Positions 15,560 to 23,233 of a stretch of 33,052 bases of DNA are shown here, one piece after another. The position numbers and the translations under genes were made by a program. This DNA is from Kocuria sp. (GTDB lineage: Bacteria; Actinomycetota; Actinomycetes; Actinomycetales; Micrococcaceae), in assembly GCA_030454085.1 (NCBI GenBank), contig JAKDJD010000026.1, forward strand, positions 1-33,052, in the 5' to 3' direction. Numbering within the stretch: position 1 is the first letter of the stretch; every line of letters begins with the position of its first letter. The notes below the pieces were generated by a model. The model saw only the letters and a program-made list of their open reading frames with translations, did not search any database and was not told the origin of the DNA.

Positions 15560-15907
15560 CTAGGAGTCTTTCTTACGAGCGGCGTAGTAGGCATCTTGGA
15601 TCTCCTGGTGGATCCGGCCGCGGTCGGAGACGTTGTAACCGTTCTCCTTGGCCCACTTGCGAATCAGGGCCGTCTCAGGATTGCGGACCTGCCCCGAGCC
15701 CTTGCCCGATGCGCCTCGCCCACTGTTGCGCCCCTGGACCCGGCGTGCTTTGGCCGCGTACGGACGAATCGCGTCGCGAAGCTTCGCGGCGTTCGCCGAC
15801 GAGAGGTCGATTTCGTACTGGCCGCCGTCGAGCCCGAAACGCACGGTTTCGTCAGCGGCGCCGCCCTCGAGATCGTCCTCGAGAATGATCTTAACTTTCT
15901 GAGCCAT
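15560..15907 (-). CDS. lsr2: Nucleoid-associated protein Lsr2
   Basis: A 115-residue H-NS-like protein that bridges DNA and silences AT-rich genes. The N-terminal dimerisation domain MAQKVKIILEDDLEGGAADETVRFGLDG is typical, followed by a basic Gly/Arg/Ser linker (about 53-75). The C-terminal DNA-binding domain contains AT-hook-like RGR (96-98) in NVSDRGRIHQEI. I chose the ATG at 15907, with GGAG 8 nt upstream, over an in-frame start at 15946. The upstream region (15908-16116) is clearly richer in A+T than its surroundings, fitting the autoregulation known for some Lsr2 genes. Its position between lysS and clpC is the same as in mycobacteria. Confidence 0.96.
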   Translation of the reverse strand: MAQKVKIILEDDLEGGAADETVRFGLDGGQYEIDLSSANAAKLRDAIRPYAAKARRVQGRNSGRGASGKGSGQVRNPETALIRKWAKENGYNVSDRGRIHQEIQDAYYAARKKDS

Positions 15908-16116
15908 GAGTGTCTCCTCAGTCCTTATTGGCGCGGTCGGACGCAAAATTTGATGTCAGAGGACCTTAATCGTGTTAGCGAAGCGCGGGAACGGCATCCG
16001 GCTCACGCAACACTAAAGCTGTGGACTTTTGTCCTTTGTAAGGCCAGAGTATCAATCACCAACAGAAAAGGACAGTCAAATAGTCCTCCGGAAGCATAAT
16101 TCTTCCTGTGAAAAAC
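15908..16116. promoter_or_regulatory. AT-rich region upstream of lsr2
   Basis: This 209-bp gap is visibly poorer in GC than the genes around it, with runs such as CAAAATTTGATG and GAAAAACTTATG and a small hairpin GGAC-TTTT-GTCC near 16024-16035. It probably holds the lsr2 promoter and may be bound by Lsr2 itself. I could not fix a single -35/-10 pair. Confidence 0.4.
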
Positions 16117-16320
16117 TTATGAATCCGAGTCTTCTCTGGGAAGGAAAATGTCTCCCGATCCTTCCCGGGATTTGATCTCCTCATACCATTGGCGCGCGTC
16201 TTCGTCCGAGGCTGCATGGGCCTTGCGCTCCGAGCTGTCGGCCCGGAACGCCCAGCGCATCACGAAATAGAAGATGATGCCGATAGCGACGGACGGCAAC
16301 AATACAGCCACATATTCCAC
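16117..16320 (-). CDS. Small single-pass membrane protein between lysS and lsr2
   Basis: A 67-residue protein with one hydrophobic segment (about residues 4-25, VAVLLPSVAIGIIFYFVMRW), then a positively charged stretch and an acidic C-terminus (DEDARQWYEEIK, ending REDSDS). This suggests the tail is in the cytoplasm. It starts at ATG 16320 with GGAGAAGG somewhat far upstream (about 11-12 nt). It follows lysS by 47 nt and is probably co-transcribed with it. I do not recognise a named family. Codon use and the membrane-plus-charged-tail layout make it a believable gene rather than a chance frame. Confidence 0.65.
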   Translation of the reverse strand: MEYVAVLLPSVAIGIIFYFVMRWAFRADSSERKAHAASDEDARQWYEEIKSREGSGDIFLPREDSDS

Positions 16321-16336
16321 GCCGAACCTTCTCCCC

Positions 16337-16352
16337 CGGGCCCACGGGCCCG
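16337..16352 (-). repeat. GC hairpin in the lysS-small membrane protein gap
   Basis: CGGGCCC (16337-16343) pairs with GGGCCCG (16346-16352). A second short stem CCCGA/TCGGG (16362-16376) overlaps the lysS stop codon. Together they could reduce read-through from lysS into the small gene. The loop of the first is only 2 nt, so the call is weak. Confidence 0.3.
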
Positions 16353-16367
16353 CTTGATCATCCCGAT

Positions 16368-17885
16368 TTACTCGGGCTTCATCAGCGGAAACAAAATCGT
16401 TTCCCTAATCCCCAGTCCTGTGAACAACATGATCAGCCGATCAATTCCCAGGCCCAATCCGCCCATGGGGGGAGCGGCATGTTCCAGGGCGCGAAGAAAG
16501 TCCTCGTCAAGTTCCATGGCTTCATCGTCTCCGCCCGCGGCCAGACGGGACTGCTCCGTGAGACGCTCTCGCTGGATCACAGGATCGATCAATTCGGAGA
16601 AAGCCGTACCGCGCTCCGTACCGCCAATGATGAGGTCCCAGGCCTCAATGACGTCCGGCTTCGACCGGTGGGGCCGCGCAAGCGGCTGCGCCGACGGCGG
16701 GTAGTCGCATACGAACGTCGGGTTGATGAGGGTCGGTTCCACGATTTCGCCGAAGAGCTCGACGACCAGCTTCTCGGCGTCCCACGAGGGATCCACCGAG
16801 ACGTCATGCTGCTCCGCGATGCCGCGAAGCTCCTCGATCGTGGTCTCGGGGGTGATCTCCCGCCCGACAGCCTCCGAGAGGCCCGGATAGACGCCGAGCC
16901 ACGTCCATTCCGCGTTGAGGTCGACCGTTCCCCGGTCCGTCTCGATCTGATGGACTCCCAGGGCATCGGCGCAGGCCATGATGATGTTCTTGATGAGCTC
17001 GGCCATCGTGAACTGGTCCCCATAGGCTTGGTACGCCTCAAGGGTCGTGAACTCGGGGCTGTGCGTGGAATCCACGCCCTCGTTGCGGAAAATACGCCCG
17101 ATTTCGAAGACACGGTCGATGCCACCGACCACGGCCCGCTTCAGGTAGAGCTCGGTCGCGATGCGCAACGTCATGTCCTGGTCGAAGGCGTTCAAATGGG
17201 TCTGGAACGGCCGCGCGGTCGCGCCACCGTGCACGAGCTGCAGGATCGGGGACTCGATTTCGATGTAGCCCTGATCGACAAGGACCTGACGCACGGTCTG
17301 CATGATCTTCGCGCGGTTGAGAACCGTCTCCTGCGCTTCCTTGCGGACCATGAGGTCCAGGTAGCGCTGCCGGACCCGGGTTTCCTCGTTCAGGTCCTTG
17401 TGCAGCGTCGGGAGCGGGCGCAACGCCTTGGACGCCATCGACCAGTCCTCGACCATGACGGACAGCTCGCCGCGACGTGAGCTGACGACTTCTCCGTGCA
17501 CGAACACGTGGTCGCCGAGGTCCACGAGCGCCTTCCAGTCGTCCAGGTTCTCCTGTCCGGCCTTCGCCAACGAAATCATCGCTTGGAGCCGTGTTCCGTC
17601 ACCGGCTTGGAGGCTTGCGAAGCACAGTTTGCCTGTGTTCCGCACGAACACCACGCGCCCGACGACGCCGACGACGTCGCCCGTCTCGTCCCCGGCCTCC
17701 AGGTCGCCGTACTGCTCACGGACGCTCTGGATGCTTCGGGTCGCGGGGACGCCCACGGGATAGGCTTCACGTCCTCGAGAGATCAGTTGCGCGCGCTTGT
17801 CCATCCGGATGCGCATCTGCTCGTTGATCTCGGTCTGCTGACTGGTCTGGTCCTGCGGGGAGGATGACGAAGCTGAAGTACTCAC
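16368..17885 (-). CDS. lysS: Lysyl-tRNA synthetase, class II
   Basis: A 505-residue enzyme that charges tRNA-Lys. A polar N-terminal tail precedes the OB-fold anticodon-binding domain (GRVVFVRNTGKLCFASLQ near 76-93). The catalytic core shows motif 2 (FEIGRIFRNEGVDSTHSPEFT) and motif 3 (GLGLGIDRLIMLF), plus HGGATARPF typical of LysS. The start is GTG at 17885. A TAGGCT element 7 nt upstream and the lack of a well-placed ribosome binding site suggest a leaderless transcript, separate from panC, whose stop is 56 nt upstream. In mycobacteria panD and coaX lie between panC and lysS; here they are absent. Confidence 0.96.
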   Translation of the reverse strand: MSTSASSSSPQDQTSQQTEINEQMRIRMDKRAQLISRGREAYPVGVPATRSIQSVREQYGDLEAGDETGDVVGVVGRVVFVRNTGKLCFASLQAGDGTRLQAMISLAKAGQENLDDWKALVDLGDHVFVHGEVVSSRRGELSVMVEDWSMASKALRPLPTLHKDLNEETRVRQRYLDLMVRKEAQETVLNRAKIMQTVRQVLVDQGYIEIESPILQLVHGGATARPFQTHLNAFDQDMTLRIATELYLKRAVVGGIDRVFEIGRIFRNEGVDSTHSPEFTTLEAYQAYGDQFTMAELIKNIIMACADALGVHQIETDRGTVDLNAEWTWLGVYPGLSEAVGREITPETTIEELRGIAEQHDVSVDPSWDAEKLVVELFGEIVEPTLINPTFVCDYPPSAQPLARPHRSKPDVIEAWDLIIGGTERGTAFSELIDPVIQRERLTEQSRLAAGGDDEAMELDEDFLRALEHAAPPMGGLGLGIDRLIMLFTGLGIRETILFPLMKPE

Positions 17886-17892
17886 GATCCTA

Positions 17893-17898
17893 AGCCTA
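17893..17898 (-). promoter_or_regulatory. -10 element TAGGCT of a probable leaderless promoter (lysS)
   Basis: On the minus strand TAGGCT ends 7 nt before the GTG at 17885. AGGA in between ends only 2 nt before the GTG, too close to act as a ribosome binding site. The sequence before it resembles the disA promoter. Confidence 0.5.
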
Positions 17899-17941
17899 TC
17901 TGTGGGTGTATTGGACGCGGAATCCGGGGGTGCGAGAACCC

Positions 17942-18898
17942 TCAGATGACATCCATGTTGTCGATGAGCCGGGTTCCGCCCACCCGGATCGCGGCGAGCG
18001 CCGTCGCCCGCTCCGAATTCTCGACGGGCGACTCGAAGGTCTTGGGGTCGACGATCTCGAGGTATTCGAGGTCCACTCCGTCCCGGTCGGATATCCGTTC
18101 CCTCGCGGCGTCGACGTCGATTCCGGCGTATCCCCGGGAGAGGCCTTCCTCACGCAAGAGGGCGAGGGTGCGGGAGAGCACGAGGGCGGCCTTCCTCTCC
18201 TCAGGATCCAGATAGGAATTGCGGGAAGACATCGCGAGGCCGTCGTCGTCACGGACGATGGCTACGGGGCAGACCACCAGCGGGATCGCGAAGTCGGCCA
18301 CCATCCGCTGGACCAGGGCAACCTGCTGGGCGTCCTTCTGGCCGAAGTACGCGCGGCCACGGTGGGGGCCCGCCGCGGCAACGACGACGTTGAACAGCTT
18401 GTTGACCACAGTCAGCACGCCATCGAAGTGTCCCGGCCGTGCGGCCCCTTCGAACATGGTGCCGAGGCGGCCGGAACTCACGCGCACGAGGGGCTCGCCC
18501 CCGGGGTACATGACCTCGAGTTCTGGAATGAACACGATGTCCACCCCGTACTCCCTCAACAGGGCCAGATCCTCATCCGGCCGGCGCGGGTACTCGTCGT
18601 AGTCCTCTCCCGGTCCGAACTGGAGCGGGTTGACGAAGATCGAAACTGCGACGACGTCGTTCTGCTCACGCGCTCTTTCGATGAGGGTTGCGTGCCCATC
18701 GTGCAGTGCACCCATGGTCGGGACGAAACCGAGTGTCGCCACTCGGGGCGTCGCAGGCTCGGCGTCGGGATCGCTGCGCTGCGCGGAGAGCGTGTCGGCC
18801 TCGGCCGCGTGGATCCTCGCTTCGGCGTCGCCCATACGTTGGCTGATGTGGGCGGAAAATTCTTCCAGGGTTCGAGCGATGAACAGCTCACCCGTCAT
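17942..18898 (-). CDS. panC: Pantothenate synthetase PanC
   Basis: A 318-residue ligase that joins pantoate and beta-alanine using ATP. Motifs are PTMGALHDGH (60-69, with His66 and His69 of the HIGH-like site), FVNPLQFGPGEDYDEYPR, YFGQKDAQQ and GLAMSSRNSYL. The N-terminus has about 25 extra residues (about 25-50, acidic and Ala-rich) between the first helix and the ATP motif compared with typical PanC. I chose ATG 18898, preceded by AAGGACG, because a longer frame to 19237 overlaps the DUF2520 gene. It is separated from that gene by 115 nt and may be read in the same operon. Confidence 0.95.
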   Translation of the reverse strand: MTGELFIARTLEEFSAHISQRMGDAEARIHAAEADTLSAQRSDPDAEPATPRVATLGFVPTMGALHDGHATLIERAREQNDVVAVSIFVNPLQFGPGEDYDEYPRRPDEDLALLREYGVDIVFIPELEVMYPGGEPLVRVSSGRLGTMFEGAARPGHFDGVLTVVNKLFNVVVAAAGPHRGRAYFGQKDAQQVALVQRMVADFAIPLVVCPVAIVRDDDGLAMSSRNSYLDPEERKAALVLSRTLALLREEGLSRGYAGIDVDAARERISDRDGVDLEYLEIVDPKTFESPVENSERATALAAIRVGGTRLIDNMDVI

Positions 18899-18952
18899 AG
18901 TCGTCCTTCCTTGAGCGAATACCGCGGCACGGCCTGTCGGTGCGAATGGCCG

Positions 18953-18973
18953 GGTGCCACGGGGCGAGGCACC
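18953..18973 (-). repeat. Inverted repeat in the DUF2520-panC gap
   Basis: GGTGCC (18953-18958) and GGCACC (18968-18973) are perfect 6-bp arms around a 9-nt loop, in the 115-nt space before panC. It might be a weak terminator of the upstream operon or a leader structure; no T-tract follows. Confidence 0.3.
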
Positions 18974-19013
18974 TCCGCGACTGGGCGCGGGATGCCTCGG
19001 ACCGCAATGCAGT

Positions 19014-19952
19014 TTACTGTTCGTGGCCGCCGCTTTCACTTTTGTGCGAATTTTCGAGACCGAGAGCACGCAATATGCGTTGGAGCGCCTCGTCCGGGAG
19101 GGCTCCACGGCGATTGGCCCGGTAGGCACTCGCCTCTGCCAGGGCGAGGTAGGCGGCGCCGATATCCGGAGCAGATTCCTCCGTCGCGAACCCCTCGAGG
19201 TTTTCCCGGTGGGTCCGGACGGTTCCGGCATCTCCACGCACCACGGGCCCGGTCAGCGCACCGTCCCCGGAGGCCAGGGCGTTGTCGATGCTCGCACGAA
19301 CCAGGGGTCCCAAGACCTCCCCGGGCTTCTCTATGCCCATGCTCTCCAAGATCTGGGAGGCCTGGCCGATGAGCGTGACCGAATGATTCGAGGCATGGGC
19401 CAGCGCGGCGTGGTAAAGCGGTCTGTCCCCTTCCGCGACGACCACGGGTTCACCACCCATCTCGACGACGAGGGCTTGCGCGATCGGCAGAAAGGGACCA
19501 GATGCCGTGACACCGAAGGAAGCCGTCTGCAAACGCGCCAGATCCAGGGAAAGTCCTGTGAATGTCATGACCGGGTGCACCGCCAGAGCGATCGCGCCGG
19601 CTTCTCGGCCCGGTTCCAGCACGTCGGTACCGAACCGGCCAGACGTGTGCATGAGAATCTGGCCGGTCGTGAAGTGCCCGGCCTGGGCCAGACCCGAGAC
19701 GAGCGGACCGAGTTCGTCATCCGGCACCGCGAAGAGCACGACCTCACTCCGCTCGACGATCTGCGGAATCGGCAGAACGGGCACATCGGGCAAGAGAGCT
19801 TCGGCGCGGGTTCGCGAGTCCTCCGACACCGCGTGGACTCCGACCAGCGCGTGGCCCGCCGACCGGAGGGCGGCACCGAGAACGGCGCCGACCTTGCCTG
19901 CGCCGATGATTCCGATGCCGAGGCGCCCGGGACGGTTGGCTGGTTCGCTCAT
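19014..19952 (-). CDS. Rossmann-fold DUF2520 oxidoreductase-like protein
   Basis: A 312-residue protein that begins with a dinucleotide-binding motif GIGIIGAGKVGAVLGAALRSAGH (residues about 12-34) and continues as a short Rossmann domain (VVLFAVPDDELGPL). The second half is the all-helical DUF2520 domain (HPVMTFTGLSLDLARLQTASFGV and LYHAALAHASNHSVTL). The layout resembles 6-phosphogluconate dehydrogenase-like and ketopantoate reductase enzymes, so an NAD(P)H-dependent reductase is likely. It stands before panC in many actinobacteria, which makes a step in pantothenate synthesis, such as ketopantoate reduction, a reasonable but unproven guess. Its ATG overlaps the stop of the upstream PH-domain gene in ATGA at 19949-19952. 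Confidence 0.8.
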   Translation of the reverse strand: MSEPANRPGRLGIGIIGAGKVGAVLGAALRSAGHALVGVHAVSEDSRTRAEALLPDVPVLPIPQIVERSEVVLFAVPDDELGPLVSGLAQAGHFTTGQILMHTSGRFGTDVLEPGREAGAIALAVHPVMTFTGLSLDLARLQTASFGVTASGPFLPIAQALVVEMGGEPVVVAEGDRPLYHAALAHASNHSVTLIGQASQILESMGIEKPGEVLGPLVRASIDNALASGDGALTGPVVRGDAGTVRTHRENLEGFATEESAPDIGAAYLALAEASAYRANRRGALPDEALQRILRALGLENSHKSESGGHEQ

Positions 19953-21532
19953 GATGTTGGGGAGTCCTCGCTCGGGGTCAGTGATGGGGCGGTGCGGGGT
20001 GCCGTGTCGGCGGAAATCCGCCGCGCGAAGGCCGCCCGCGCGGCCTGTTCGCGGATCATCTCACGCACGTCCTCGGTCGCCAAGTGCTCGACCTTCGTGC
20101 TGACGTCCCCGCCGACCGAGTCCAACCTCGCGGTGGCCAGTCCGAGACGCCTGAGCAGGGGGCCGCTCTCGAGGGCGACCGATTGGGTTCTCTCATGCGG
20201 AACCACGCTGAGCCGCCGCCTGAGCCACCCTCCGCGGAGCATCAGGAGGTCCGGCGTGGTGGCATAACCGTTGCGTCGATAGTTGAACGGGTCGAGCCAC
20301 CGGGAGCTACGGGGCGCAACCACGAAGCCATTCTCCGGGCCGCTGCCCTCGAGCGCGCTCCGAAGCCGGTACCCGTCGACGCCGCCTTCCTCGGACGTCT
20401 CGACGACGTGCGGAAGGATATTCATCAGGTCCTGTCCCGTGCCCACGGGAAGGAGCGTCCTGTGCTGTTCCTCGGACGACGACGCGCCCAGTCCCGCGGA
20501 ATTGATGCGCACCCGGAACCAACCCGGGATCCTCCACAGCAGCGGCTGGTCGATGCCGACGGCCTGGATACGGCCCAGCGGCAGGGTCCGGGTACGAGTG
20601 GAGGTCAGCCCATATCTCATTCTGAATCCGTCGCGGGTCCTGGTCAGCGTGAAGTTCGCCCCGGTGTTGACCGAGCTCCACACACCGCTGACGAGGCTCA
20701 GTATCGCCGGGACGAAGACGAAGCCCCCGACCTCCGGCAGGAAGAGACCGAAAGCCAACGACCCGCAGAGCACGATCAGGAACCAGAGCCCGGTTCCACC
20801 CAGCAGCGTCGAGACGATCGCTCGGCCAGGGCCGACGGAAGCGAGCGCAGCCTCGTTCATGTCCGATGATTCCGCCTCCGCATGCGGATTCGCCTCGGGA
20901 TCGGTCTGCGCGCGGTCCGCCGCGTGCGGGTTTGGATCGAAACCTTGTCCGGCGCCCACCGACCGCGCGCCGTGTGCCTCTGCGCTCGGTGATGCCGACG
21001 CTGATTCTTCGGCCCGGATTTCATTGCGACGTCCCAGGAGCTGCTCTCGCAACGCCTCGGCGTCCTTTTTCCTGAGGTACTGGAGGTGGAGGGCGGCGTC
21101 GCCCGAATCCGCGACGTCGAACCGAAGCTCGGCCAGTCCCACGAGGCGTGCCATGAACGGCTGGAAGATCTCGATGCTCTGTACGCGGTCGAGGCGTGCT
21201 TGCTTGTCTGTGCGGAACAGCCACCCCTGGCGCACGCGCACGGAGTCCGCAGACACCGTGAAACGAGTGAACCACCAGTTGAGGAACATTCCTCCCAGCA
21301 CGACCACGATCACGAGAGTCAGGCCGAGCCAGGCGAGAGTATTCAATGACGTCAGGAATTCGACGACATTCTTGCGCAGAGATTCCGCGTCCGTTTTGCC
21401 TTCGAAGATGTCCTCGACGAAATTGCGTCCGATCGCGAACAGTGCAATCACGATCGCGAACCAGAATCTCGCGAAGGGGCTCAGCGGGTGGACGCGCCGC
21501 CACCGCTGGGTATCGGGAGTCTGTGAATCCAT
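19949..21532 (-). CDS. Multi-domain bacterial PH-domain membrane protein (YdbT-like)
   Basis: A 527-residue protein with pairs of membrane segments at about 19-37/66-86 and 243-265/270-288. Three bacterial PH (bPH_2) units lie at about 88-165, 292-370 and 415-500; each has the pattern of a short strand-rich block with basic residues, such as RQGWLFRTDKQARLDRVQSIEI and RGGWLRRRLSVVPHERTQSVAL. A disordered linker around 172-228 repeats NPHA. The layout matches YdbT, usually encoded together with a single-PH protein (YdbS), which here lies 3 nt upstream. YdbS/YdbT are linked to resistance to some bacteriocins in Bacillus; in actinobacteria the role is unknown. Confidence 0.8.
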   Translation of the reverse strand: MDSQTPDTQRWRRVHPLSPFARFWFAIVIALFAIGRNFVEDIFEGKTDAESLRKNVVEFLTSLNTLAWLGLTLVIVVVLGGMFLNWWFTRFTVSADSVRVRQGWLFRTDKQARLDRVQSIEIFQPFMARLVGLAELRFDVADSGDAALHLQYLRKKDAEALREQLLGRRNEIRAEESASASPSAEAHGARSVGAGQGFDPNPHAADRAQTDPEANPHAEAESSDMNEAALASVGPGRAIVSTLLGGTGLWFLIVLCGSLAFGLFLPEVGGFVFVPAILSLVSGVWSSVNTGANFTLTRTRDGFRMRYGLTSTRTRTLPLGRIQAVGIDQPLLWRIPGWFRVRINSAGLGASSSEEQHRTLLPVGTGQDLMNILPHVVETSEEGGVDGYRLRSALEGSGPENGFVVAPRSSRWLDPFNYRRNGYATTPDLLMLRGGWLRRRLSVVPHERTQSVALESGPLLRRLGLATARLDSVGGDVSTKVEHLATEDVREMIREQAARAAFARRISADTAPRTAPSLTPSEDSPTS

Positions 21533-21535
21533 CGG

Positions 21536-22201
21536 TTACAGCCCCGCGAGTCGGTCGTCGCCGCGCTCGGTCAGCTCATGCCGGAGTCGGGCGGCTTCTT
21601 CGGCCGTGATGCCCTCGATCTTCGCATCGGTCGAGGATGAGGCCGTATGCAGCTCGACCTTGGCCAGACCGAATCTGCGCTCGAGAGGCCCGACGGAAAC
21701 CTCGACGGTCTGGAGTCGACCGTAAGGAATCGCATTGACTTTGTGCCACATGGCACCGTGACGGATGAGCAGGTCGTCCTCGCGCTCGGAATAGCCGCGG
21801 GCTCGGGCGCGCCGGGGCACGAGCGCAACGCTGATGACGACGCCCACCGCATAGGCGGCAGGCACGGCGATGGCCAACCACAACCACGGCCAGTTCCACC
21901 ATCCGAGGCTCACCATGACCAGGGGAATGCACAGCGCCGCGGTGACCACTGCTCCCCAGATGATTTCGTTGAGCAACAGCAACTTGGGGTAGCGGCTGTC
22001 GGGCCGGACCCACTCGGTCCGCCACGGGTCGAGTTCCTGGAGAATCCGTTCAAAACGCGGGGACCCCGGACCCAGGTGTCGACGCTGGGCGCTTCCTGGG
22101 GTATCCGAGCCCGGGCGGTCGACCTCCTCCTTCGGCCCATTGTCCGTCGAATGGTCGTGCGGGGACACCGAGTGTTCCTCAGTCTCTCCGGTTCCTGGCA
22201 T
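21536..22201 (-). CDS. Single PH-domain membrane protein (YdbS-like)
   Basis: A 221-residue protein with a polar tail of about 70 residues (rich in Asp, Glu, Pro and Gly), two close membrane segments (about 76-98 and 103-128) and one bPH_2 domain. In that domain LLIRHGAMWHKVNAIPYGRLQTVEVSVGPLERRFGLAKVEL is the family hallmark. I chose ATG 22201 with GGAGAAGG 6 nt upstream rather than 22354, because the longer version would lie far inside the DUF3180 gene. The chosen start still overlaps that gene by 23 nt. It is the natural partner of the larger PH protein 3 nt downstream. Confidence 0.78.
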   Translation of the reverse strand: MPGTGETEEHSVSPHDHSTDNGPKEEVDRPGSDTPGSAQRRHLGPGSPRFERILQELDPWRTEWVRPDSRYPKLLLLNEIIWGAVVTAALCIPLVMVSLGWWNWPWLWLAIAVPAAYAVGVVISVALVPRRARARGYSEREDDLLIRHGAMWHKVNAIPYGRLQTVEVSVGPLERRFGLAKVELHTASSSTDAKIEGITAEEAARLRHELTERGDDRLAGL

Positions 22202-22721
22202 ATCCGCCTTCTCCCTCGGGTATGTCTTGGTCCGATCCTCGCCGAGAGGTGACGTCCTGGTCCGATTCGGATCTGTCCGAATCGTCGGGTGGTCTCTTGC
22301 ACCATGTCTCAGCGAGGCAGCCCGCGATGCACACCATCGCGCCCACCACAACATTAGCGAGGCTCAACAATAAAGTGTCCGAAGCCGGGCGGAAGCGCAG
22401 TAGAGCGAGTTCGTAAGCGACGATTCCAGCGGCCCAGCCGAAGAGCAGCGCGCCGTAGACGGCACAGGTCTGGGCCAGGACGGCTATTCTGGACGCGACG
22501 ATCGGCTCGATGGGCTTGTGCTTGGGATCCTTGACGTGTGCCCTGACTTTCCACCCGAGGGCGAGGGCCGCAATCGCCAGGAGCAGACTGACCGCCAGCG
22601 TCGGCCAGGGGAGGATGAACCCGATCTCTCGGAAGTCCGGCCATATGCCCGTCGCGAGCCCGCCCGCGGCAAGGGCCACGGCGGCAATCAGCGCCAGCCA
22701 CCTGTATCGCAATGGCTTCAT
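22179..22721 (-). CDS. DUF3180 membrane protein
   Basis: A 180-residue protein with four hydrophobic segments (about 8-28, 35-53, 72-95 and 108-130) and a charged cytoplasmic tail rich in Asp, Glu, Arg and Ser. MKPLRYRWLALIAAVALAAG and the segment around EPIVASRIAVLAQTCAVYGALLFGW are typical of DUF3180, found next to folK throughout actinobacteria (Rv3605c in M. tuberculosis). The function is unknown. The ATG at 22721 overlaps the folK stop in ATGA (22718-22721), so the two are translationally coupled. A longer frame to 22847 would run into folK. Confidence 0.82.
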   Translation of the reverse strand: MKPLRYRWLALIAAVALAAGGLATGIWPDFREIGFILPWPTLAVSLLLAIAALALGWKVRAHVKDPKHKPIEPIVASRIAVLAQTCAVYGALLFGWAAGIVAYELALLRFRPASDTLLLSLANVVVGAMVCIAGCLAETWCKRPPDDSDRSESDQDVTSRRGSDQDIPEGEGGYARNRRD

Positions 22722-23233
22722 CTGCTCGGCTCCGGATCGTCCGTTGCGTCCAGATATCCGCGAATACCGTCCCGATCCGCCGCTCGTTCTGCCAGCTCCG
22801 CAACCGGGACGCCGTCCAGCACCGCGTCGGGGTCCATGCGCGCCCAAGGAGCAAGGACAAAGGCCCTTTCGGCGGCATGAGGATGGGGCAGGCTCAGTTC
22901 GGGCTCGTCCATGTACAGGTCACCGAAGGTCACGATGTCCACGTCCAGGGTTCGAGGTCCCCAGCGCACGGTGCGGACTCGGTGGAAGTCTTCCTCGATG
23001 CCCTGGCAGAAACGCAGCAGGGCGAAGGGACTCAGGTCGGTGCTGACCCTGACGATCTGGTTGAGGTAGTCGGGCTGCCCCTCGGGGCCTCCGACCGGGG
23101 CCGTGACGGCGACCGGTGAGAAGTCCTCGACCGAGATCCTGTCATTCTCCACGAGCGCCTCGATGGCCTTCGAGAGGGTGTCCCGCGACTCCCCCAAATT
23201 GGAGCCGAGGGCAATGATGGAATCAACGGTCAT
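22718..23233 (-). CDS. folK: 2-amino-4-hydroxy-6-hydroxymethyldihydropteridine pyrophosphokinase FolK
   Basis: A 171-residue enzyme that transfers pyrophosphate from ATP to 6-hydroxymethyl-7,8-dihydropterin, making the substrate of FolP. It shows IIALGSNLGE at the N-terminus, the signature WGPRTLDVDIV (91-101, with the two magnesium-binding Asp) and HPHAAERAFVL (117-127). The length is normal. The ATG at 23233 overlaps the folB stop as ATGA (23230-23233) and its own stop overlaps DUF3180, so it is locked between its neighbours in one operon. Confidence 0.96.
   Translation of the reverse strand: MTVDSIIALGSNLGESRDTLSKAIEALVENDRISVEDFSPVAVTAPVGGPEGQPDYLNQIVRVSTDLSPFALLRFCQGIEEDFHRVRTVRWGPRTLDVDIVTFGDLYMDEPELSLPHPHAAERAFVLAPWARMDPDAVLDGVPVAELAERAADRDGIRGYLDATDDPEPSR

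Noticed and set aside
18899..19237. N-terminal extension of panC
   Set aside because: The extra 113 residues run through the DUF2520 gene in another frame and lack family similarity, and a good ribosome binding site precedes ATG 18898.
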